Of a DNA stretch of 6,379 bases, positions 1 to 5,654 are shown piece by piece. Numbering within the stretch: the first letter of the stretch is position 1; every line of letters begins with the position of its first letter. The DNA is from Candidatus Krumholzibacteriia bacterium (GTDB taxonomy: Bacteria; Krumholzibacteriota; Krumholzibacteriia; Krumholzibacteriales; Krumholzibacteriaceae). The position numbers and the translations under genes were made by a program. Under the pieces are notes generated by a model that ran no database searches, had not been told where the DNA came from, and saw only the letters and a program-made list of their open reading frames with translations. The DNA lies in assembly GCA_026387805.1 (NCBI GenBank), contig JAPLKY010000054.1, positions 1 through 6,379 of the forward strand, given 5' to 3'.

Positions 1-2974
1 TCGCGTTGTTCGCTTCGTTCATCTCGAGAACCGAATCCCCCGTATCGACCCTGAACCAGCCTTTCCACGCCTTGAACACGAGCGCCTTCTCGTAGTCGGT
101 CACCCAGACGATGGAATCCCCCGCCGCGAGGCTGTCGACGAAGAGCCTCTGATCCCCCGTCGTTTCCGGCGGCGGAAGCGTGTCGACGTCGACGTAGTAA
201 TCGGCGCAGAAATGGGTGGCGGCGAGCTCGCCGACGTTCTTGATCTTCACCGTCGCCCTGACGCTGTCTCCGAAGACGGGCTGCATGGCGCTGAACTCGA
301 CGCTCGCGATCGTGAGGTCGGCCCCTTTCACGCATCCGACGCCGAGCGCGCCGATGAGCTGAGCGCACGGGCTCAGCGCGGGGGCGCACGGCGAAAATGA
401 GCTTATCGTGAGATCCGGCGGGGAAACTCCGACGTCGCAGAACACGGGATCCGTCGAGATATTATCGTCGATTCCGGTCCGATCGGAGATCGATCCCGCA
501 TAGTCCCCTCCCGCGTTCCCGAACACGTCGCAGCACGCGACGGTGGCGCCGATGGCGGTCGTTTCGCCGTAGATGCCCCCGCCGGCCGCGGCCGACGAGA
601 TGACGCATCGCGTGAGCGCCGGATTCCCCCCGGTACCCACGTACATGCCGCCCCCTTTCGCGTCCGCCGAGTTGTGATGCACGGTGCAGTTCCCGAACTG
701 CGGAGTCGAATTGATCATGGCGATCGCGCCGCCGGAGCCCGCGACGGCATTATCGTGGAAAATGCACGAATCGACGACCGAGCTCGACGCCGAGAGGTAC
801 AGACCTCCTCCATCGTGATCCGCCTGATTCGAGCGGAAGGTGACGTTTCTGATCGCCGGAGAAGCGTTCGTGACGGCGATCCCTCCGCCGTACCATGGCG
901 AATAGCAATGCTCGACAACGCAGCGCTCGATGGTCACCGACGAGTTGCTGCAGTAAATGCCTCCGCCGAGGATGGTCGTCGATCCGTTCTTTATCGTGAA
1001 GCCCCCGATCCATATAACCTTGCTCACCGCCGGGAACGTGAAGCAACCGCTTCCGAGCCCGGTTCCGTCGACCGTCGTGAGCGCGGCGCCGTCGACGCCG
1101 GCGATGATGAGCGTTTTCGAGACCGAAATGCCCGCCTCATGGTATATGCCCTGATGCACGAATATCGAATCGCCGTCGTCCGCGGCCTCCACGGCCGCCG
1201 TGATCGTCGGCGCGTCGCCTGATCCGTCCTCGTACACGTGCCACAAGTGGTTCTTCGCCGCGCCCGATACGATGAGCGACACCTTCTGGGATCCGCCATT
1301 GAGGGTCCCCTTGTGCGTGATCCGAATCGTGTAGACGCCCGGCGTCGGCGTGGCGACCGCGACCTGCTCGACGTTATCGACGTTGTTGTCGGCCTTCGTC
1401 GCGGCGCTCCCCGGATTGTACACGTCGAGACGCCACGGATAGTGCGTGTCGACTCCCTTGATCGCGCGCAGATCGAGGTCGTTCACGAGCATCCGCGTCC
1501 GCGGGTTGAGCGAGATCGGGGGGGGCGTGGCTGCCGGATCGTTCCAGCAGATCGTGGCCCTGAGCTCGGGAGTCGAGGCATACACCCGGTAGCCGATCTC
1601 GATCGTCTGCCCCTGGTTGAGGGTGAGCTGCTCGACGAATCCATTGGCGTCGTCGAGATAGTCCTTGTTGACGATTTTGTACGCGGCGTAGGTGTTGAGA
1701 AGCCCCCAGCCGAACAGGTAATCGGGACCGGGATTGGACCCCGCCTCGAGCGCCGTGTGAATCGCGAGCGCCTTGAGCGTCGAGGCCCACATCGGGGTGC
1801 CGCCGTGCGTATCCCGGTAATAGTCGGCGACGAGCCCGAGCGAACCGCACACGTTCGGAGAGGCCATCGACGTGCCGCTCGCGATCGCGTAAGAGGAATC
1901 GTTCGTGGAATACGAAGACAGAAGCTCGATGCCGTTTCCGACGACGTCGGGCTTTATTCTCCCATCGTCGCACGGGCCCGTGCTGCTGAAGGCGGCGAGA
2001 ACGACGCTCGCCGGTCCCGTGTAGCCGAGCACGTCCTGCACCGCGCCGACCGTGAGGGTGTTCTTCGATATCTGGAAGCCGAAGGGGATGCAGTCATAGC
2101 CCGCCGTCCCGCCGTCGTGGTTGCGCGTCTTCGTGCTGAAGCGCCACGCGCCGTAGCGCCCGTCGTAGTAATAGTGCTTCGTGCCCGGCGGGGGTCCGGT
2201 GTCGTCGCGATCGTTGGAAGCCGAAACCACGGGAAGGTAGTTCGGCGCCGCGTTCAGTATCTGGTCGTAGCCCTGCGCCTCCGAATCGTAGATCCCGAAA
2301 TTGTAATCCTCGACCTCGCTCACCGCCGTGTCGCCGTACCAGTACCAGTAACCATTCACAGATGTATAATCATACCAGCCCGCCAAATAGCCGTACGAAT
2401 GGTTCGAGAGGTTCGCTCCCGAGGCGGCCTCGCTCGCCATCTCGCTTCCATCGTTGTTCCATTCGAAGGCGCGGATGGTCGCCGCGTAGGACATCCCCTT
2501 GACCCCCGCCCGAATGCCGGTCGCGATCATCGTTCCCGCCACGTGCGTCGCGTGCCCCTGCACCGTGCCCGGACTCGCATCGGCCCAGGTGACCCGGCCG
2601 ACGTACTCGCGATGTGTCAGCCTCGGCTTGCCGCCGTCCCAGAGCCTGAGAACGAAGCCGCTCCCTCCTCCGATCGCCATATTCACCGAATCGGCGCGCG
2701 TCGAAATCGCCGCGTTCGTGTTGAACGTCGCGTAATAGCGCGGAAAGCCGTTCACTATCTTCTGAAGCTCAAAGAAGCTTCCGTCCTGACCGATTCCCCG
2801 GATCGGCCAGCCGTTCTTCGCGGCGAGTGCGTGGGCGGCCGCGCGATCGGCGTCGCTCTTCACGGCGAGATCCCTCGAGATCTGTCTGAGATCCGCCTGC
2901 TGCGCGAATGCTCCGAACGAGGCGGCAGCCATCGCGACGACGAAAATGCCGATACCAAGACGCGCCTTCTTCAT
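1..2974 (-). CDS. Secreted subtilisin-like serine protease (S8, Kp43-type) with beta-helix and CARDB domains, C-terminus cut by window edge
   Basis: The frame is open from ATG 2974 to the left edge (991 codons, no stop), so the gene is partial at its 3' end. Residues 1-24 are a signal peptide (MKK start, hydrophobic core, cleavage after AFA), so the protein is exported. The peptidase domain spans about 95-435. Its catalytic set is Asp113 (LWDGG), His141 (GHATHVAGTM, with Ala for the usual Gly), oxyanion Asn254 (SASNDRDD) and Ser369 (GTSMASPNV), so activity is expected. A beta-sandwich at about 445-570, containing LRATICWNDP and LVNDLDL, is typical of Kp43-like subtilases. A right-handed beta-helix follows (about 576-842), opening with DAPTITAAVEAADDGD and carrying GGG-turn repeats. 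Next come a Cys-rich module (843-882, FCDVG to GVGC) and a CARDB domain from residue 885. There is no obvious long propeptide, only about 70 residues between signal and catalytic core. The missing tail may hold a sorting domain. Family and active site are secure; the substrate is unknown. Confidence 0.93.
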   Translation of the reverse strand, partial: MKKARLGIGIFVVAMAAASFGAFAQQADLRQISRDLAVKSDADRAAAHALAAKNGWPIRGIGQDGSFFELQKIVNGFPRYYATFNTNAAISTRADSVNMAIGGGSGFVLRLWDGGKPRLTHREYVGRVTWADASPGTVQGHATHVAGTMIATGIRAGVKGMSYAATIRAFEWNNDGSEMASEAASGANLSNHSYGYLAGWYDYTSVNGYWYWYGDTAVSEVEDYNFGIYDSEAQGYDQILNAAPNYLPVVSASNDRDDTGPPPGTKHYYYDGRYGAWRFSTKTRNHDGGTAGYDCIPFGFQISKNTLTVGAVQDVLGYTGPASVVLAAFSSTGPCDDGRIKPDVVGNGIELLSSYSTNDSSYAIASGTSMASPNVCGSLGLVADYYRDTHGGTPMWASTLKALAIHTALEAGSNPGPDYLFGWGLLNTYAAYKIVNKDYLDDANGFVEQLTLNQGQTIEIGYRVYASTPELRATICWNDPAATPPPISLNPRTRMLVNDLDLRAIKGVDTHYPWRLDVYNPGSAATKADNNVDNVEQVAVATPTPGVYTIRITHKGTLNGGSQKVSLIVSGAAKNHLWHVYEDGSGDAPTITAAVEAADDGDSIFVHQGIYHEAGISVSKTLIIAGVDGAALTTVDGTGLGSGCFTFPAVSKVIWIGGFTIKNGSTTILGGGIYCSNSSVTIERCVVEHCYSPWYGGGIAVTNASPAIRNVTFRSNQADHDGGGLYLSASSSVVDSCIFHDNAVAGSGGAIAMINSTPQFGNCTVHHNSADAKGGGMYVGTGGNPALTRCVISSAAAGGGIYGETTAIGATVACCDVFGNAGGDYAGSISDRTGIDDNISTDPVFCDVGVSPPDLTISSFSPCAPALSPCAQLIGALGVGCVKGADLTIASVEFSAMQPVFGDSVRATVKIKNVGELAATHFCADYYVDVDTLPPPETTGDQRLFVDSLAAGDSIVWVTDYEKALVFKAWKGWFRVDTGDSVLEMNEANNA
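575..967 (-). repeat. Six degenerate 78-bp (26-residue) beta-helix repeats within the S8 protease gene
   Basis: The motif G-G-(G/A)-(I/L/M)-(Y/A) recurs at protein residues 670, 696, 722, 748, 774 and 798, giving spacings of 26, 26, 26, 26 and 24. Each unit reads roughly GGGIY, then S/N-rich residues, a buried V or I strand, a Cys or Phe, an N or H ladder position, and the next GGG. This matches one coil per repeat of a right-handed parallel beta-helix (PbH1/polymorphic-membrane-protein style). The DNA copies are diverged, so the periodicity is maintained at protein level rather than by recent duplication. Confidence 0.8.
2903..2974 (-). other. Signal peptide of the S8 protease
   Basis: The first 24 residues show Lys2, Lys3 and Arg5, then a hydrophobic run (IGIFVVAMAAASF) and the A-F-A cleavage site before Gln25-Gln26. 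This is a standard type I, Sec-style signal. It supports both the start codon and an extracytoplasmic location. Confidence 0.88.
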
Positions 2975-2980
2975 CGGGAA

Positions 2981-2985
2981 CCTCC
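2981..2985 (-). promoter_or_regulatory. Ribosome binding site of the S8 protease
   Basis: On the minus strand GGAGG lies 6 nt before the ATG at 2974 (GGAGGTTCCCGATG). It is a near-ideal Shine-Dalgarno and fixes the start, in agreement with the signal peptide that begins there. Confidence 0.85.
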
Positions 2986-3098
2986 GATCCGAAACCCTGG
3001 CCGCCATGCGGATGATCAAACCGACTCTCTGCCGCAGTCTGAAGCCGGAAAACAAGTTATGCCACAAGAATCATCCCGAAATAACAATAATAATTCCA

Positions 3099-3124
3099 AT
3101 ATGCATATACAATATACTATTGTA
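3099..3124. repeat. Two abutting palindromes in the divergent promoter region, candidate operator
   Basis: ATATGCATAT (3099-3108) is a perfect 10-bp palindrome. It shares one base with a second inverted repeat, TACAATA-TAC-TATTGTA (3108-3124), which has perfect 7-bp arms and a 3-bp centre. The second repeat places the same TACAAT on both strands. Such dyads between divergent genes often bind a dimeric regulator, but AT-rich sequence also makes short palindromes by chance. Confidence 0.4.
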
Positions 3125-3153
3125 CCATACTTTATGGGATCAATTCAATCGGA

Positions 3154-5274
3154 ATGGGCATCGTTCTTCTTCCTGCGGCCGCGGCGACGGAGAATCCGGG
3201 AGGCACCGTGAAAGACTTTGGCGGCACAAGCTATCAGTATCCCCCCTCCCGAACGGAGGCGGTCATCGACACGCTTCACGGGAGAGCGATCGCCGACCCG
3301 TACCGCTGGATGGAAAACATCGAGGACCCCGGCGTCCGGTCGTGGATCGACGCCGAGAACGCGCTCACGCGGCGGATGCTCGACGGCATTCCCGCGCGGG
3401 GCGCGTTCGAGAAGAGGCTCGCCGAACTCCTTTCGATAGGAACGGTCGGCGTGCCGGAGGTCGCGGGAACCCGGTACTTCTACGAGAAGCGGCAGGGAAC
3501 CGAGAACCAGCCCGTTCTCTACTGGCGCGAGGGCCACCTCGGCGAGCCGAAGGTCCTCCTCGATCCGAACGCCCTGAGCTCCGAGGGAATCGTCGCTGTC
3601 GACTGGTGGTATCCGTCCCGGGACGGACATCTCCTCGCCTACGGATTGTCCGAGGGAGGAAGCGAGCAAAGCACGCTGCACATGCTCGACGTCGACACGA
3701 GCACGAAGCTCAAAGATACGATCGCGCGCACGCGGGGGAGCAGCGTCGCGTGGCTTCCCGACGGAAGCGGATTCTACTACATGCGCTTTCCGAATCCCGG
3801 AGACGTGCCGAAGGGCGAGGAGCATTTCCACAGCCGGATCCGGTTTCACCGGCTCGGCGACGACCCCGCGCACGATCCGGTTGTCTTCGGCGAGGGGCGC
3901 GACATGCAGGACTGGCTCACGTGCGATCTCTCCGAGGACGGACGCTTCCTCGTCATCCACGCGTCGCAAACGGCGCGCAAGTCCGCCCTCTTCGTGAAGG
4001 ACCTGACCGCGAAGAACGGAGAGTTCATCGACGTCTCGGGAGATCTCGACGCACATTTCTTCGGGACCGTGCACGACGGATTTCTCTATATCCAGACCGA
4101 CCACGGCGCCCCGAACTACCGCCTCATCAAGGTGGCCGCGGCGAATCCGTCCCGCGAGAACTGGAAGGAAATAATTCCCGAAGGGAAATTCAAGCTCGAG
4201 CAGGCCGCGTTCGCGGGAGGAAGGATCTTCGCCTCCTATCTCGAGAACGCCGCGAGCCGTCTCTACGAGTACGACGCCGACGGAAAGCGCCTCCGGGAGA
4301 TCGAGCTGCCCGGTATCGGAACGGTGTACGGCATGGGGGGCGAATGGCGCGGGAGCGAGTGCTTTTTCGGCTTCACGTCGTTCTTCGTTCCGCAGACCGT
4401 GTACCGCCTCGACGTCGGGACGAACCGAGTCGACGTCTACGATCGCGTCATTTCGCCGGTCGACGCCTCCCGGTACAAGGTCGAACAGGTATGGTGCCGG
4501 TCGAAGGATGGAACGCAGGTGCCGATGTTCGTCATCCGCGGGCGGGACGCCGTTCTCGACGGCGAGAGTCCCACGATGCTCTACGGGTACGGCGGCTTCG
4601 ACCTTCCCATAACGCCGAGCTACTCCAAAACCGCCATTCCGTGGCTCGAGGCGGGCGGAATCTACGCAATCGCCAACCTCAGGGGAGGGGGCGAGTTCGG
4701 CGAGGACTGGCACCGCGCGGGGATGCTCGGAAAGAAACAGAACGTCTTCGACGACTTTATCGCCGCCGCCGAATGGCTCTTCGCTGAGCAATACACGTCG
4801 CCGGCGCGGCTCGCGATCTTCGGAGGGTCGAACGGCGGCCTTCTCGTCGGCGCGGTCGTCACGCAGCGCCCCGATATTTGCGCGGCGGCCGTCTGCGCCG
4901 TGCCCGTCCTCGACATGATGCGCTACCATCTCTTCTCGGTCGGCCGCTACTGGATCACCGAGTACGGCGATCCGGGCAAGGCGGAGGAGTTCGAATACCT
5001 CATCAGGTACTCGCCATACCACAACGTGAGGGACGACGCGCGCTACCCGGCGATTCTCCTCACGACGGCCGAGAGCGACTCGCGCGTCGATCCCGCCCAC
5101 GCAATGAAGATGACGGCGCGGCTCCAGGCGGCGACGGGCTCGGGCAATCCGGTGCTCCTCCGCTTCGAGACGAAGGCCGGGCACGGGATCGGCGCCCCGA
5201 TCCAGAAGGTTATCGACGAATACGCCGACTATCTCGCGTTCGTGTCGTGGCGGCTGGGGATGGAAGTGAAGTGA
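3154..5274 (+). CDS. Prolyl oligopeptidase (serine peptidase family S9A)
   Basis: It cleaves short peptides (typically under about 30 residues) after proline. The length of 706 aa matches the roughly 700-aa family. The N-terminal cap motif YPPSRTEAVIDTLHG with DPYRWMENIEDP occupies residues 28-60, followed by a seven-bladed propeller (about 85-430) and the alpha/beta-hydrolase domain. Catalytic residues are Ser559 (GGSNGG), Asp642 (ESDSRVDP) and His677 (KAGHGIG). Tyr479 (YGYGGF) supplies the oxyanion hole, and Trp600 and Arg644 match the known proline-pocket and substrate-binding residues. The start is uncertain. ATG 3154 is the only ATG after an in-frame TAA at 3091-3093 but lacks a ribosome site. 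GTG 3208 has GGGAGG 4 nt upstream and gives a 688-aa cytoplasmic form. Residues before 3208 (GIVLLPAAAATE) resemble the end of a signal peptide without its basic head. The gene is divergent from the S8 protease. Function is certain; location is not. Confidence 0.95.
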   Translation: MGIVLLPAAAATENPGGTVKDFGGTSYQYPPSRTEAVIDTLHGRAIADPYRWMENIEDPGVRSWIDAENALTRRMLDGIPARGAFEKRLAELLSIGTVGVPEVAGTRYFYEKRQGTENQPVLYWREGHLGEPKVLLDPNALSSEGIVAVDWWYPSRDGHLLAYGLSEGGSEQSTLHMLDVDTSTKLKDTIARTRGSSVAWLPDGSGFYYMRFPNPGDVPKGEEHFHSRIRFHRLGDDPAHDPVVFGEGRDMQDWLTCDLSEDGRFLVIHASQTARKSALFVKDLTAKNGEFIDVSGDLDAHFFGTVHDGFLYIQTDHGAPNYRLIKVAAANPSRENWKEIIPEGKFKLEQAAFAGGRIFASYLENAASRLYEYDADGKRLREIELPGIGTVYGMGGEWRGSECFFGFTSFFVPQTVYRLDVGTNRVDVYDRVISPVDASRYKVEQVWCRSKDGTQVPMFVIRGRDAVLDGESPTMLYGYGGFDLPITPSYSKTAIPWLEAGGIYAIANLRGGGEFGEDWHRAGMLGKKQNVFDDFIAAAEWLFAEQYTSPARLAIFGGSNGGLLVGAVVTQRPDICAAAVCAVPVLDMMRYHLFSVGRYWITEYGDPGKAEEFEYLIRYSPYHNVRDDARYPAILLTTAESDSRVDPAHAMKMTARLQAATGSGNPVLLRFETKAGHGIGAPIQKVIDEYADYLAFVSWRLGMEVK
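3198..3203 (+). promoter_or_regulatory. Possible ribosome binding site for an internal GTG start of the prolyl oligopeptidase
   Basis: GGGAGG precedes GTG 3208 by 4 nt, a strong match at slightly short spacing. ATG 3154 has no comparable site. Because family homology starts only at about residue 28 of the long form, this GTG is a serious alternative start and would remove the hydrophobic N-terminus. Confidence 0.45.
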
Positions 5275-5283
5275 CGCGCGGGG

Positions 5284-5363
5284 CCGCCTGATGCAATGTC
5301 ATATTGTCACTATAATCTGTGATGATATGACACCCTACTCCCGCGGAGATATTGCATCGGCGG
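5284..5363. repeat. Outer imperfect inverted repeat in the convergent intergenic region
   Basis: CCGCCTGATGCAATGTC (5284-5300) pairs with GATATTGCATCGGCGG (5348-5363). The arms match except for one unpaired T (5289) and one G/T mismatch; the core GATGCAAT/ATTGCATC is perfect. The arms enclose about 47 bp, including a second inverted repeat. This could be a relic of a small mobile element or its ends, a site-specific recombination site, or a bidirectional RNA structure at the end of the convergent genes. No flanking target duplication was recognised. Confidence 0.5.
5297..5332. repeat. Inner stem-loop, 14-bp arms with 8-nt loop
   Basis: TGTCATATTGTCAC (5297-5310) faces GTGATGATATGACA (5319-5332) across the loop TATAATCT. 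Twelve Watson-Crick pairs plus two central G-U wobbles form a continuous stem in RNA. It begins 22 nt after the prolyl oligopeptidase stop, so it could act as a 3' processing or termination hairpin. It lacks a T-run on either side and is not GC-rich, so it is not a canonical intrinsic terminator. It overlaps the outer repeat, so the two folds compete. Confidence 0.55.
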
Positions 5364-5372
5364 TGAACGACG

Positions 5373-5597
5373 CTACTCCTCAATGCGCCCAAGCCATGCG
5401 ATAGCTTTGGCCACCGTTCTATCGGCGACCCCGAGCCTCCCGGCTATCGCCGAGTCACTCATCCCAAGTTGTCGAAGGTGAAGTGCCTTAGGCGCAATTT
5501 TCTCATAGATGGGCGGCGTGCTCGTATCCAGAATCGCCGCCTCAATCGGGATCTCCGAAAAGGTTCGAATTCTTTGCGACAGTGTCCACCAGTCTTT
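5373..5597 (-). pseudogene. Start-less helix-turn-helix protein relic (recombinase or transposase-like DNA-binding end)
   Basis: Between TGA 5598-5600 and TAG 5373-5375 lies an open stretch of 74 codons with clear protein character and no usable start near its beginning (the first in-frame ATG is at 5462). It reads KDWWTLSQRIRTFSEIPIEA, then a linker with PPIYEKIAPKALHLRQLGM, then a helix-turn-helix of the form SDSAIAGRLGV-ADRTVAKAIAWL, ending GRIEE. The pattern IAxxLGVxxxTVxKAI is that of HTH domains at the ends of serine recombinases, transposases and related DNA-binding proteins. The same frame continues upstream as 18 codons (5601-5654) between the sorting-domain gene's stop and TGA 5598, so the source protein may once have been longer. 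I infer a truncated remnant; exact family unknown. Confidence 0.55.
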
Positions 5598-5654
5598 TCA
5601 AGTGCTACTCTTGAGTCCCGAGTCCAAGTCGAAGATGCAGCTGGGATCAGCTGC

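Larger units (their letters stand above)
2975..3153. promoter_or_regulatory. Divergent intergenic region, AT-rich core
   Basis: This stretch separates the two divergently transcribed protease genes and should hold both promoters. About 3050-3140 is strikingly AT-rich compared with the genes. It contains -10-like hexamers on both strands (TACAAT at 3108-3113 plus and 3119-3124 minus), but no convincing TTGACA-like -35 at the right spacing, so no specific promoter is assigned. The non-sigma70-consensus promoters of Bacteroidetes-like lineages are a possible reason. Confidence 0.55.
5275..5654. other. Convergent intergenic region of about 380 bp
   Basis: This stretch lies between two genes that end toward each other. 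It contains the nested inverted repeats and the helix-turn-helix relic listed separately. No intact gene is credible here: the other open frames crossing it lack protein-like composition. No canonical Rho-independent terminator was found for either flanking gene. Confidence 0.6.

Noticed and set aside
674..1222. 182-codon plus-strand frame within the beta-helix region
   Set aside because: Lies opposite the periodic beta-helix repeats; no protein-like features.
1238..3211. 657-codon plus-strand open frame opposite the S8 protease
   Set aside because: Arg-rich, low-complexity translation without domains. The opposite strand encodes a protease with signal peptide, full catalytic set and ribosome site. 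It is a by-product of GC-rich codon usage.
2946..4787. 613-codon plus-strand frame crossing the intergenic region and the oligopeptidase gene
   Set aside because: It overlaps the oligopeptidase in another frame, is extremely Arg-rich, and starts inside the S8 protease gene on the other strand.
3145..5184. 679-codon minus-strand open frame opposite the prolyl oligopeptidase
   Set aside because: Composition is Arg/Glu/Val-rich and no motif is recognisable. The plus strand carries an unmistakable S9A enzyme, so this is an antisense shadow.
5297..5332. Canonical Rho-independent terminator for the prolyl oligopeptidase
   Set aside because: The hairpin is strong but not GC-rich and is followed by CCCTACTCCC rather than a T-run; on the other strand no T-run follows either.
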